A DNA stretch of 64,000 bases, taken from contig CM042017.1 of the NCBI GenBank assembly GCA_023525715.1, positions 83,909,357 to 83,973,356 on the forward strand, written 5' to 3'. Origin of the DNA: Cichorium intybus (taxonomy: Eukaryota; Streptophyta; Magnoliopsida; Asterales; Asteraceae). This document shows, piece after piece, positions 34,527 to 45,520 of this stretch. The translations under genes were made by a program, and so were the position numbers. Within the stretch, counting starts at the first letter, position 1, and each line of letters starts with the position of its first letter. The notes under the pieces were generated by a model. It was given only the letters and a program-made list of their open reading frames with translations. It was not told the DNA's origin and searched no databases.

Positions 34527-35358
34527 ATAGGTTTTGAAACTTATAACAATGTTATTGTATTTGACTTATGTGATTTAATAATGAAGATTTATTAATGAGT
34601 AATGGTTTACTAATTTTGTCAATAATATATCATTGTGTTTCATTTTGCATGTTTTACTTTCTGAATAATTGGATTATTCAAATATCCACAGTCGCTCATA
34701 CTTTTAGGGAGTAAGTATGAAGCAAGGCTGTCATGAATTAGTTGTAGATTGTCTAAGGAGTTAGACATTGCAATAAGATTGTTGCAACATTCATGAGTAC
34801 TTGGAAATGGAGATTTGAGTATTGGATAAACCCGCACTCAATGGATTGCTTCATGGATTATATTACGAGCAATATTGAGACGATAATATCTTTTGATCTT
34901 TAAGCTAAGACATATGAGTTATGATTTACTAGACGGTTGTTCATTGATAATACAAAAACGCATCGGTAACTCGGTGTTATAAAACGTGTTGTTGTGAGTA
35001 ATTTGTCTGGTAAAAGACATAAGTATATGAGTCAAAGTTTATTCGTCCCTTGACCCTAACGGGGAACAGATATCTGTAGGCCTCTCGATGAATTTGAAGT
35101 TGACTAAAATGGTTGGCCAACCGGGACTAAATTGGTAGTCTAAGAGTCATATACAAATCGGAAATCGAGGAACAGTGAATCAGACCAGATTGATTTTATC
35201 CATGTCTTGAGTCTGAAAAATATCTAGTTGGATGGAGGATCATCTGATCACTTATCTTTGGACAGAACTGACTAGGTCAGAGTTCGGCAGCTGTTTCTAG
35301 GAAGCTACAGTTTGCTAATTAATCTGAAGATAAATGGACAATTAAAGTCATAGACTTA
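34527..35358 (+). other. Element IV 3' untranslated region
   Basis: About 830 bp after the RNase H stop with no ORF or motif, ending in the purine tract. Confidence 0.7.
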
Positions 35359-35372
35359 TCCAAGTGGGAGAC
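35359..35372 (+). promoter_or_regulatory. Element IV polypurine tract
   Basis: CCAAGTGGGAGAC directly before the 3' LTR, the usual copia form. Confidence 0.9.
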
Positions 35373-36042
35373 TGTTGGATTAGGTGTCTAAGCCATGACT
35401 TATAATTTGTATTTATCTTATTAATAGAAGCAAAGTCCATTTGGGTTGCCCTTGGTAGTCCAACCGGCATCAAGGTTAAATAGAGAGAGAAATAAATAGT
35501 TCGTTAATTTATTATGTGATAATAAATTAATGATAAACTAGTTTGGAATTAATCAGAATTAATTGGAATTAATTTGGAATTAATTAAAAGTGCAGGGGCT
35601 AAATTGATTATAAGTGCAGGGGCTAGAATACAATTGTTCAAAAGTTGAACACTATAAATAAGCCTCTCCCCATCACTTGAAAACTTGCACCATTCCAAAA
35701 CACTTCCTTGGAATTTCTCTTCTCTCCTTGCCGTCTATAATCCTTCTCTAAGGTTTTATAGCGAGCCGTTCTTAATAAGAGGTTAAGATAGTTAACCTCT
35801 GCTTGGACTTCTGGGTGTGATCTCATTTGAGGCAGGAAACTTGTGCTGCTCGGCTTCAAGAATAAAACTAAAGGTTAGTTTTTTATTAATTGTTTTATAT
35901 AGAAATTTCTGTTAGTCGTTATTAGAAATTTCTGTTAGCCGTTAGAATTATTATTATATGTTCAAAGATAGAAATTATAGATCCTTTCTAGGTTGCATGT
36001 GAACTTAGGATTTTAGTTCATAGATTGCAGAAAAACCTTACA
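35373..36042 (+). repeat. Element IV 3' LTR (670 bp)
   Basis: Partner of 28852-29521, followed by ATAAG. Confidence 0.97.
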
Positions 36043-36047
36043 ATAAG

Positions 36048-36476
36048 CACTTCAACTTATAAGATATGATTAGACTAGATCAGGCGTGGCCTTTTAGAAG
36101 CATGTCGGTTGTACTTAGTGTATTATTTTATCATAGCTAAAGCCACCCTAGTCTGACATTGTATTATTATATTAGAATTATCCATGTTGCCTGACTGAAA
36201 AGAGACGTGTTGTCTGCTCTTCAGTCTATAGGTTAATATCCGAAGGTCTTCCCTTAGTCTATAAAAGGGAGACCAAATCCATCTTCAGTCCTCATGGTTT
36301 TGAGAGACAATTTGTAACACTTTAACAAATATCAATATACTCTCTCATTCCATCAATTCCCTCTCTCTTGTCTGTATTTTCTCTTGTCTTTGCATTTCTA
36401 GTATCACAATATTCACGTCATTATGTTTCTTACTATCAACTGTTTATGCACTTTATTTATTGTTGAGCTATCGATC
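36048..36476 (+). other. Older LTR-like or promoter-like sequence
   Basis: Continuation of the 28520-28851 sequence after element IV. Has a strong TATA box (gtctataaaaggga, about 36257-36270) and a CT-rich leader, and resumes at 39123 after element V, ending near tttggcgacaacaagtgcca (about 39248-39267), which resembles the LTR/primer-site junction of some plant gypsy elements. I could not define ends or a target duplication. Confidence 0.35.
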
Positions 36477-36831
36477 TGTTAGGAATCGGACAGGGTACAC
36501 GCAGCGGAAACACACTATCACACACACACAACTCACGAAAATAAAGCAAATGATAACACAAGGATTTTACGTGGTTCGGATTCGGTGTCAATCCTACATC
36601 CACGGGCTACAACTAGATTTTATTTGACTGAGGAGATTACAAGAGATACACACTCAATCTTTGTATGTTTTGTGTGTTGTGGTGCATTTCTCTACAACTA
36701 AAATCACCTATTTATATACATTTGAGAATGTATATAATATTCTTAAATTAATGTGAACATAGAATTAGAAATCAGGCTCTCACCTACCTTTGAAGAAAAA
36801 TCTTCACCAACCAAAAAAAACTCACCTAACA
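36477..36831 (-). repeat. Element V 3' LTR (355 bp)
   Basis: TGTTAGGAATCGG...CACCTAACA, nearly identical to 38759-39117. Confidence 0.95.
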
Positions 36832-36850
36832 ATCTCCCACTTGAAGATTT
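36832..36850 (-). promoter_or_regulatory. Element V polypurine tract
   Basis: Minus strand TTCAAGTGGGAGAT next to the LTR. Confidence 0.88.
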
Positions 36851-36960
36851 TTAACATCTCTCATTAATCTCCTAACATAACAAGTCTTCCAAGCTTCCAG
36901 TTCCCAAGAACAAGCTAAAACTTAGTCAAAATTTCCCTTAGTTGTAGCCGCCCCTCATCT

Positions 36961-38515
36961 TCAAGTACTAGAAGGGCCAGTTGAAGCTCCCACTAGCTCC
37001 AACTCAGCCGTGGCTAATCCCACCACCGACTCATCCTCTGTCTCAACCGGTTTGGACACTCCACCAGCTCCAGAGATACACCGAGGACCACTAACACTCT
37101 CCAAACTTTGCAAACTTCCAACAGGAGAGAATTTTTCAGTCTTAGTCTTCAAAACCCAAGGGCTCTTTGTAACTGTACCCGGAACACACCCCGTGCTCCC
37201 ACTGTCACAAAATCCCCTGAATGGTTTAGACTTTCCTACTCGTTCAGCTAACATCCCCTTGGCTCCAGAATTCATGTTTGCAAAATGAACTCTCTTAGCA
37301 CTAGATTTAGCGAACCAGATTTTGTCATGCTTAACGGGGACGGTCATACTTCCCTCAACAGGTACCTCAACCATATACAATGACCCACGCTTTATACCTT
37401 GAGCAATCACCGAATTACCATTGACCACCCTCCATTTACCACCACCAAACCTTACTTCCAGTCCTTGTTTATCCAGCTGACCAAAAGAAATCAATTTCTT
37501 CTTCAGCTCCGGAATCACCCTGTCATTCTTCAGGTTCCATGTAGTTCCCAATGAAGTAACCAGATCAATATCTCCTATGCCCGTTACTTAAAGCATCTCG
37601 TCATTTGCTAATCGTACCTTCCCAAAATCTCCTTCTTTTAGATTCACCATCGTTTCTCCGTTGTCCATGGCGTGAAATGAAGCTCCTGAATCCATGACCC
37701 AAGAGTCTACAGAACTTTCCATACTTAGTATCAGTGCATCATCCTCAGACACACCCTCAGCACCAGCAATGTTCAATTCTTTCTTTGGACATTGACTTTT
37801 AACATGTCCCACCTCCTGGCAGTTCCAGCACTTCACATTCTTCCAAGTTCTAGATGAACTTCTTCCCCGACTCCCACTGCTCCCACTATTCCTGCTATTC
37901 CCTCTACCTCTTCCGATATTTAATAAATCAGAAGAAGAATATCCACATTGATTCTTGCGTCTGACATCCTCGCCAAGAACCAAATCTCTAACCCTTCAAA
38001 AGTCATACCACTGGTCCCCACTGAACTTGTAACAGCGGTTACTGTTCCAGACCAGCTATCAGGTAGTGAAGCTAGTAGCAGTGAAGCTTGAGTCTCGTTA
38101 TCAAATTTAATTCCCACAGATGACAATCTGGACAGAATTTAATTTAGATTGTTAATGTGAACCGTAACTGAGCCTTCCTCATTCATCCTTGTAGTGAACA
38201 GCTCCCTCATCAAGAACACCTTGTTAGCCGCCGACGGTTTCTCATACATGTTCGTCAGAGCATCCATCATACCACGCGCCGTGGTTTCCTTCATGATGTT
38301 GAAAGCGACGCTCCTTTCCAACGACAATGTAATAACCGCCTTAGCTTTCTTATCCTTTGAGTTCTAAGCATCTTCAGTAGCTTTTTCCATTTTCTCCGGT
38401 TTGTCTCCAAGTACCACGTCCAAATCTTTCTGACATAGCAATGCTTCTAATTGCATTTTCCACCAGCTAAAGTCAGAACCGTTGAACTTCTCGATTACAA
38501 CCTTGTCTTCAGCCA
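36961..38515 (-). pseudogene. Element V gag-protease remnant
   Basis: Starts MAEDKVVIEKFNGSDFSWWK (ATG about 38513-38515), a copia gag N-terminus, then KLFLMRELFTTRM-like gag core (VFLMRELFTTRMNEEG), LLASLPDSW, a Gly/Ser/Arg linker, zinc knuckle CWNCQEVGHVKSQC (about 37790-37835) and protease VMDSGASFHA (about 37670-37700). It continues through the spacer beyond protease (LISFGQLDKQGLEVRF) and then jumps to a low-complexity Ser/Gly/Val tail. In-frame stops at 38364, 38139 and 37588 and a one-base frame change near 37985 disable it. Confidence 0.9.
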
Positions 38516-38758
38516 TTACGACAAACAAGAAACAAATTGAGACAACAAAAACAGACACAACAATGGCACGGACCTGGCCGGTTCGTTTAGTGTACTCGTA
38601 TGTAACAGAACAGTACCCTTCAAAGTACTAAGACACCTTTAATACGATTAATAGAAATTAGTTTCTGATGTGGAAGATCAGACAAAACTGCAACCACAGA
38701 GCATACTCTAATTTCTAAAACCGAGACCTCCTCCGAAACCCGAAGCTCTGATACCAGT

Positions 38759-39117
38759 TGTTAGGAATCGGACAGGGTACATGCAGCGGAAACACACTAT
38801 CACACACACACACACAACTCACGAAAATAAAGCAAAAGATAACACAATGATTTTACGTGGTTCGGATTCGGTGTCAATCCTACATCCACGGGCTACAACT
38901 AGATTTTATTTGACTGAGGAGATTACAAGAGATACACACTCAATCTTTGTATGTTTTGTGTGTTGTGGTGCATTTCTCTACAACTAAAATCACCTATTTA
39001 TATACATTTGAGAATGTATATAATATTCTTAAATTAATGTGAACATAGAATTAGAAATCAGGCTCTCACCTACCTTTGAAGAAAAATCTTCACCAACCAA
39101 AAAAAACTCACCTAACA
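38759..39117 (-). repeat. Element V 5' LTR (359 bp)
   Basis: Partner LTR, with two extra CA repeat units near 38804. The adjacent minus-strand primer site is TGGTATCAGAGC. Confidence 0.95.
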
Positions 39118-39122
39118 CGATC

Positions 39123-39749
39123 TTTTCTAAGTAATCTTCATATTCCGTAAATTTATTCAAGTCTTCGAACTTGTCCACTTCTGAAACTTTCCAATTTCGG
39201 AACCTTACTTTCCGCTATTTCTCTTTCCGCACTTACTTAGAATATTTGGCGACAACAAGTGCCATGTGGGTCGGGATTCTCAAACAGGGGAATTAGAAGC
39301 CAATCTTTCGCCATTTAGTAAGAGTATTGGCAACAGGTACACCTCAGAACCACATTAGCCAACCTTTCACTATTTTCATCATTTTTTATAGTCATAGAAG
39401 ACAATCTCTAAAACCAAACCTTTCTAGAAGCCAAAATAGCACCAGCAACATCACCATGGATCAAAGCAAACCTGAAAGAACTGTCAAAGCAAACCCGAAA
39501 GAATTGTCAAAGTAAACCCATAAAAATCAGCACATGACTCATTGAGACAATTAAGTAAACACCTGGTGGGCAATCCCCAAAGTGGTTTCAACAAAAGTTT
39601 AAAGTTTTTGGTTTATATGCCAATTACTTCACATTTGATTCTCAACACATATTCTATACATTTGGTTAAAGAAAAGAGAGAAGAATAGAATCTAGGAGCT
39701 GCTATCAGAACCGTGAATATTTGGGATTACAGGGAAGTTTTTGACAAAG
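39123..39749. other. LTR-like tail and MULE interior, no gene
   Basis: Continuation of the older LTR-like sequence to about 39267, then unassigned DNA. Contains a tandem aaagcaaacctgaaagaactgtc duplication (about 39463-39510). Confidence 0.35.
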
Positions 39750-40085
39750 AAAATTTGAAAAAGCTCATATCTAAAAACACACATACGCACCAACGCACAA
39801 ACATGATGAAGCTGATGAAGTTGCAATTCGATTTCCTGATGAAGTTGTCGTGAATTTGATGTCAGTCGTCGAGTTTGGAGTCGTCGACTTATTGTACAGT
39901 GGAGAGGCAATGAATCAACAGATATATACATTAAAATTTGAAAAATCTCATATCTAAGAACACACATACGCACCAAACGCACATACCTGATGAAGTTGCA
40001 ATTTGATTTCCTGATGAAGTTGCCCCGTGAATTTGATGTCCGTTGTCGAGTTTGAGTCATCGACTTCAATTACAGTGGAGAATCC
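39750..40085. repeat. Imperfect direct repeat, period about 182 bp
   Basis: Two copies (from about 39750 and 39933) share aaatttgaaaaa.ctcatatcta, cacacatacgcacca, gatgaagttgcaatt.gatttcctgatgaagttg, gaatttgatgtc and tacagtggaga. Diverged, so older than the nearby insertions. Confidence 0.8.
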
Positions 40086-40328
40086 CAAAGGATACAACAA
40101 TATGTACATTAAGAACTCTGGTAAATGAGGGGTATAATGGTCGGTCAACATTTTAATGTAATTAATATGATTTTAAGTAATAAAAAATGAATTAAAAAAT
40201 ATTTAAAATAAGAATTAGGGTAATTTTGATATTATAGAAGTTTATATTGGGTATATCTGATATTTAAGGTTTTTCTAGGGTAAATACGATATTTTCTAAG
40301 TATTTTAGGGTATATATGAAATTTGCCC

Positions 40329-41107
40329 TATAAAATACTGGTAATGAAATAAATTTATACATTAAATATCATAAAATAAGATGCATCCATTGCTACCGGT
40401 AATGCAAAATTTTACATATTAAATATCATAAAAATAAGATGCGTCAATAAAGTTATGGCAGGCAACAATTCATTTACATCATTTTATATTAGTCGAGTTT
40501 TCCTTTTTAAAATAGAAAATACTTCTTCGTTTTATCATCAATTTATAGGAAAAAATCTATCATTTAATTTTTTTAGTGTTTCTTTTGATATAGAAGTAAT
40601 GATTAAGAAGAGCTCACATTATAGAGAATAGTCAACAAAGATGATGTAAATGGACAGTATAGCTATAAAATTTATAAACTGCACAGAAAAAGAAACTCCT
40701 AACCTTAATCGAAAACCAAAGATTTATAGTTTTAGGGCCAAAATTGGAAAAGGGAAAGTTTTCAGTGGAAAAGTGGATAACAACAAAATAGACTAAATGA
40801 AAAACAGAGTACTATTTTAATATAGTTTACTATTTATTGGCAAATGTCCATTCGAATTGTAAGGAGAAGAGAACATAAATAAAAAAGAAAGTAATATTTT
40901 AATATAGTTTACTATTAAAACTCCTCTTTATATGCAAATGTTCACTCGGCTAATACGAAAAAGAGAAAATAATATTTTCATATAGTTTACTAATTATTGG
41001 CAAACTAGCCGTAACTTCGTGCTACGCACGTACGTCTTGGGTTTTCTTTTTTAAATTTTTTTATTCATGAAAATCGGTTTATAGGTTTAATGAGTTTCCT
41101 GTGATAT
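40329..41107. other. AT-rich intergenic DNA with diffuse repeats
   Basis: Phrases such as taatatagtttactatt, caaatgtccattcgaattgtaaggagaagag recur at about 40810-41000 and again near 42370. No gene or element ends resolved. Confidence 0.5.
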
Positions 41108-41343
41108 TTGACTTTAAGGTTACATGAACTCCTTCAATCCCAACTTGAAAAACGAATTAAAGAATTAGAAGCGGAAATTGAAAGAAAAAACACCCAAATT
41201 CATAATTCATGGAAAGACGTGTCAAGCAGTGAAGCGGAAGAGGAAAACCCTAACCTCGTGGATGATGCGCCTGTTGTTTTGAATTCATCAGGTGAAGCTT
41301 TGGATCAAACCCTAAAACATGACAAATCAAACCCTCAAACCCT
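41108..41343 (+). pseudogene. Coiled-coil exon fragment, POLAR-like
   Basis: Reads RLHELLQSQLEKRIKELE with a heptad-rich helix, then an acidic DVSSSEAEEENP stretch and VVLNSSGEAL. The pattern resembles the C-terminal exon of plant POLAR-like coiled-coil proteins. The match is from memory of the family and short, so identity is tentative. It runs without a gap into the J-protein relic. Confidence 0.4.
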
Positions 41344-41400
41344 ATTTGCTCTTTTTCATCGGATCTGTTGTTTTTTGGCTCAAAAGGGACATCGGTTTTA

Positions 41401-41657
41401 ATGGCGACTATGGCTGGAGTTATCAATGGTTGCGTTTCATCTTCGACCTCGTCTTCATCATCGTATGGAAAACTGAAAAATTGTCACAAGAAGACGACGA
41501 CGATGAGCGTTGGTGCTGGTAAGAGGTTTCGAGTTCGTTGTGTTTCCGCGAGTTCTCTTTCTTCAGATCCGTATAAAATATTGGAGATTCATCCTGCTGC
41601 TTCTGAATAGGAGGTCAAGAAGGCTTTCAGACGGCTTGCTTTGATCTTATTCAGGTA
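41401..41657 (+). pseudogene. Chloroplast J-protein (DnaJ8-like) pseudogene, truncated
   Basis: ATG at 41401. A Ser/Thr-rich, acid-poor N-terminus (about 50 residues) of chloroplast transit peptide type is followed by the start of a J domain, DPYKILEIHPAASE, a TAG at 41608-41610, then EVKKAFRRLAL. The HPD loop expected next is absent; the sequence breaks at ILFR and a GTAACA follows at 41656. Small chloroplast J proteins such as Arabidopsis J8 have exactly this layout. The stop and the lost HPD motif make it non-functional. Confidence 0.75.
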
Positions 41658-42899
41658 ACAAAACTTCACTTTACCCAGCAGCTCCGATGAATAAATACAT
41701 TGAATCTCTAATTGGGGCCTGGGTCCCGTGATCAAAACATGTAAGTAAGATGGCTGACACGGCTCACTTTGATACACTCTCTGTTCTTCACTATTTGGTC
41801 CCCTGACTCTATATCCTACCGAACACAAAACTGTTTGCTAATTCTTTGTTCGATTAAAGTACATTCATGATAATTAATTGATTTGTTCGTATGATGTACA
41901 GCTTGATTTGGCCTGATTCCGACAATCAAAATGAAGTCTTTGATTATTGGAGGTTTTCCTAATAAGGGAAATACGGCAAATCCATAAACACACGAGTAAA
42001 TGTAAGGTAAAAAGCAAGTGAAACAAAAATAATGAAAGGACTAAAACTGAAAAATCAGCGAAAAATAATAATAAATACAAAACAGCAACAAATCGTTAAA
42101 GCAACAGAAGTAAAATCGAGTGTCTCATTTCATTAAACGGAAGGACGAAAAATAGCAAATCTCTAAACACACCAACCAATAAATGCAAAACAGCTGCCAT
42201 GAATCGATTTTAAGGTAAAAAGCAAACGAAACAAAAATAATAAAAAGACTAAAACTGCCAAATCACAAAAGAAACTAATAAATACAAAGCAAAAACAGAT
42301 CGGACACCCCATAACCCCCCACCCCAACCAAAACTTCTAGAAAAAAGTTGTGTTTTAATATATAAGGTAATGTTCATTCTAATTGTAAGGAGAAGAGTAC
42401 TGGTGTAAACATGCGCACGTTAGAAAAACCGCAAAATGAACAGTAAATTGGCGCATGTTAAACAGCAAGAATAGTATATAGTAATAATTGTAATAGTTCA
42501 CAATTCTATATTTTAATATAGTGTAAATTACAATTTTGGTCCTTTGTGTTTTGTGGAAGTTCAGTCCTATTTTTGAAAAAATGATGACAATGAGAATCGT
42601 GATTTCAAAATCCATTTGGTCATTTTTTTTGGTTACGGTTGGAAAACTCCGCTAACCATAGATTAAAAGACGAGTTGATTACATTTTTGGTATGTGGTTT
42701 GCTAAAAATTGGTATTTTGGTTTAAAAAATTTTGGATTAACATCACTAGTTCAAAATAAGAACTTTATTACGTTTTTGGTCCAATTTTATTTAAGAATAC
42801 TTAGAATGACGAATTTACTATTTTCCATTTTTCTTTTAATTTAATTCATCAATTCTGATTTAAAAAAAATATAAAAATATCCACTAACCCGTCCGCCTT
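41658..42899. other. Intergenic DNA, no gene seen
   Basis: AT-rich, with an imperfect direct repeat (tttaaggtaaaaagcaa.tgaaacaaaaataatgaaa.gactaaaactg at about 42000 and 42210). No supported ORF. Confidence 0.5.
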
Positions 42900-42919
42900 C
42901 CCCCCCCCCCCCCCCCCCC
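42900..42919. repeat. Poly-C run
   Basis: Twenty consecutive C residues. Confidence 0.9.
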
Positions 42920-43017
42920 TCACCCACACACACTTGCAAATGGACAATTTGCCCCAAAACCATTATCACCGGATTCGTTACCACCATCTTCGGTCAACAT
43001 CACCACCGCCTTTGTTG

Positions 43018-43018
<1 letters not shown>

Positions 43019-43105
<87 letters not shown>
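43019..43105. repeat. (CT)n microsatellite, about 86 bp
   Basis: Uninterrupted CT dinucleotide run. Long CT runs are common in plant 5' leaders, but no gene follows on either strand. Confidence 0.95.
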
Positions 43106-43108
<3 letters not shown>

Positions 43109-43643
43109 TGCATAAATCATCGTTCATTTCAGATATGGGTTTTGAACATCAAAAACACACAAAAAATTCTAGAAATTGTTTTCAGATGAAAACATTAATT
43201 CACAAAACATCGAGCTACAAGTTCTTAATAGAAATCTCATACAAGAAAATTATTTTCCGATGAAAACGTCAAAACCACAAACTTAATTCTGATGAAAACA
43301 TCAAACCCACAAAACCCTAGAACTCAAAAACTTGCAAAAATACGAAATCAGAAAACTCTAACCCCGCAAAAAAACGAAATCAGAAAACTCTAACCCCGCA
43401 AAAGAATGAAATCAGAAAACCCTAAAGTCGGTCTTGTCTTCATCATTTGAAAACCCATAAAACCTTGAACTCGAATGTTTTTTCAAAGTTCTATAAAAAA
43501 CGAAAGCAGATCCCTAAAGCTTACGAAAATGCATGTATATATGTTCATCTTGTTTCTTCTTTCTAATCGAAGCCGACAACATCAACTCTGATATGAGGTT
43601 TTCTTCGTGATGCTACCAAGTTCGGACGACCACCACCAGCTCG

Positions 43644-43697
<54 letters not shown>

Positions 43698-44013
43698 GAG
43701 GGTTTCTTCATTCTGATTGAAGCCAACAATGTCGAAGATCGGAGTGCTCCATCTAACACCGCTGTGAATATCAAGGACGACGGTTGGAATGACCATTGGT
43801 TGGGGTCTACTAAATTTCAGGATTGCTTCCCTTCCCTTTACACTAATAAAAAGAAAAATTCATGCTTTGTAACGAAGTTTCACTTCTCAAGCTTTATGTG
43901 AGATTGGAAACGATCTCGTTCCACCTCGTTTGAAATTCCTATTAATTTTCGTTGCAAGTTAGGGACACCGTCCTAGGAAGACAAAATTGCTAATGGCTAC
44001 AATATAGGGGAGG
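43106..44013. other. Intergenic DNA with two minisatellites
   Basis: A 29-31 bp unit (acgaaatcagaaaactctaaccccgcaaaa) is repeated three times at about 43342-43425. A 7-bp unit GATCTCC is repeated seven times at 43644-43692. No supported gene. Confidence 0.7.
43644..43692. repeat. GATCTCC heptamer repeat, seven units
   Basis: Perfect tandem units followed by a partial GATCTGA. Confidence 0.92.
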
Positions 44014-44061
44014 TTATGGCATCTCTGGAAGGAGAGAAATGAAATGGTGTTCAATCGTTGA
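44014..44061 (+). pseudogene. Possible LINE reverse-transcriptase tail fragment
   Basis: Fifteen codons LWHLWKERNEMVFNR followed by TGA. The W..WKERN..F pattern is common near the C-terminus of plant LINE RT proteins. Very short, so weak. Confidence 0.3.
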
Positions 44062-44425
44062 TACTAAAATTATATTGTTGTAATGGGGGAGAGTTTTTCA
44101 AAGTAGAAATACCTAAAGAAAACCGAAGATACAAAGCAATAATGAAAAATATTGAAAACATGGTGCTATAAACAATTAATATAACATACTCCTAAAGACA
44201 TAAACATTAATGGTGTCATTTTAAAGCAAACCATAAGAGCTAAAAGCAAACACATACAAACTTCATGATAGAAATCACCAATCTCGGGCCCAAAACCATC
44301 ATTTGTTGCTAACCGGTCTATTCCTACTTTTTCACACATCTCATGGAATTGTGATTTCAAAACAGGGATCTTGTGAATGGAGTTTTTAACCAAAGTGGGG
44401 TTTTTAAAAAAACTATTTATTAAAA

Positions 44426-44869
44426 GGGAAAATGACTTATAAGGGTAATTATGTTTCAAAACTGTTCAAAAAACACCATCCAAGTTTGGTCTGTTCAAAA
44501 AACACCATCCAAGTAAGACCTTTGTACAAAAAACATCATCCAAGTAAGGCTTTTGTACAAAAAACACCAACGAACTATATGTTTTGTTCAAATTTTACCC
44601 GATGGTAACCGGCTCTTGCGGGTTAAAGGATAATATTTAGTGACATGGCATAATAACAGATGAACAGTTTAACCTGCAAGAACCGGTTACCATCGAGTAA
44701 AATTTAAACAAAACATGTAGTTCGTTGGTGTTTTTTGTATAAAGACCTTACTTGGATGGTGTTTTTTGTACAAAGGCTTTACTTGGATGGTGTTTTCTAA
44801 AAAAACCAAACTTGAATGGTGTTTTTTGAACATTTTTGAAATATAATTACTCTTACAAGTCATTTTCCG
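44426..44869. mobile_element. MULE-type MITE, 444 bp, nested in the SNF8 MULE
   Basis: Long inverted repeats made of repeated CACCATCCAAGT blocks, ends GGGAAAATGACTTATAAG and (complement) CGGAAAATGACTTGTAAG. Target duplication TTATTAAAA at 44417-44425 and 44870-44878, exact. The arms extend almost to the middle, so the element can fold into one long hairpin. Confidence 0.92.
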
Positions 44870-45149
44870 TTATTAAAATGGGGTTGTTTTCAAACTATTT
44901 ACCAAAAATTGTGATTTACTAAATTTTACTTTCTCAACCCAATTTATTTTTTACGGTTATCCCGACCTTCCCGTAATACACTGAAATCCGCGGACCAGTG
45001 ACCATCGACGTCATCTTCTCCGGCCAAATCGACGCCGGCGATTCCACCCACAGCAACGTCGACGCCGGAGATTCCACCTCCAGCAACGACAACGCCGACG
45101 GCATCACAGTTCTCCGGCCGGTTCCTTTCCTACAATCGCGATTTCAGGT

Positions 45150-45520
45150 TCAATCAAGGGCTTAAGTCGTTTCTGCAATCGTGATTTCTTGCCATGATTT
45201 TCTGATTTTTTTATGCAATCGTGATTTTATGCAATCGTTTCTGCAATCGTGATTTACTCAATCCTTCATTTTGTGCAATCGTGATTTCTTGCATTCGCGC
45301 TTTCTGATCAGAATTGAAATCTGATTCGTTATTTAACAATTAGAAACCTAATTTGAATAGAAACCTGATTTCAGATTGTGACGTATTTTTTGAATATAAA
45401 CCTGATTTCAGATTGTGACGTGTTTTTGAATAGAAACCTGATTTCTATTGTCTCATGTTTTGCTGAATAGAAACCTGATTTCAGATTGTGACGTTTTTTT
45501 TAATAGAAACCTGATTTAAC
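45150..45520. repeat. Two adjacent short-repeat arrays in the MULE interior
   Basis: TGCAATCGTGATTT recurs at least five times from about 45170 to 45290. A unit GAATAGAAACCTGATTTCAGATTGTGACGT (about 45-50 bp period) recurs four to five times from about 45353 to 45515. Confidence 0.85.

Larger units (their letters stand above)
28852..36042 (+). mobile_element. Ty1/copia element IV, nearly complete
   Basis: 7191 bp on the plus strand: 5' LTR 28852-29521, primer site 29523-29534, coding 30493-34526, purine tract 35359-35372, 3' LTR 35373-36042. Target duplication ATAAG at 28847-28851 and 36043-36047. Both LTRs are 670 bp, with about six substitutions by eye. Only one disabling change is visible in the coding region. 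Confidence 0.97.
36477..39117 (-). mobile_element. Copia-type element V, gag-protease only
   Basis: 2641 bp on the minus strand: 3' LTR 36477-36831, purine tract 36832-36850, coding remnant 36961-38515, primer site TGGTATCAGAGC ending next to the 5' LTR 38759-39117. Target duplication CGATC at 36472-36476 and 39118-39122. Integrase, RT and RNase H are missing, so it is a deletion derivative dependent on other elements. Confidence 0.95.
26498..40328. mobile_element. Probable Mutator-like element enclosing copia elements IV and V
   Basis: Left end GGGCAAATATCATATATG (26498) and right end (complement) GGGCAAATTTCATATATA (40328) open inverted repeats that stay alignable for about 120 bp (shared ATATCATATTTACCC / ATATCGTATTTACCC). 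Flanks TTATAAGTA and TATAAAATA are only an imperfect candidate target duplication. Without the two copia guests about 4 kb remains, and this contains a PB1-like MULE transposase fragment on the plus strand, which supports the class. Confidence 0.6.

Noticed and set aside
41001..41030. gtgctacgcacgtacg as a possible Helitron or element terminus
   Set aside because: No paired end, CTRR hairpin or target pattern could be found nearby.
42470..42870. aattttggtcctttgtg blocks as a possible MITE
   Set aside because: The repeated phrases are not arranged as matching inverted ends and no target duplication is visible.
42920..43120. Open frame rich in Arg-Glu repeats
   Set aside because: It is the CT microsatellite read on the minus strand.
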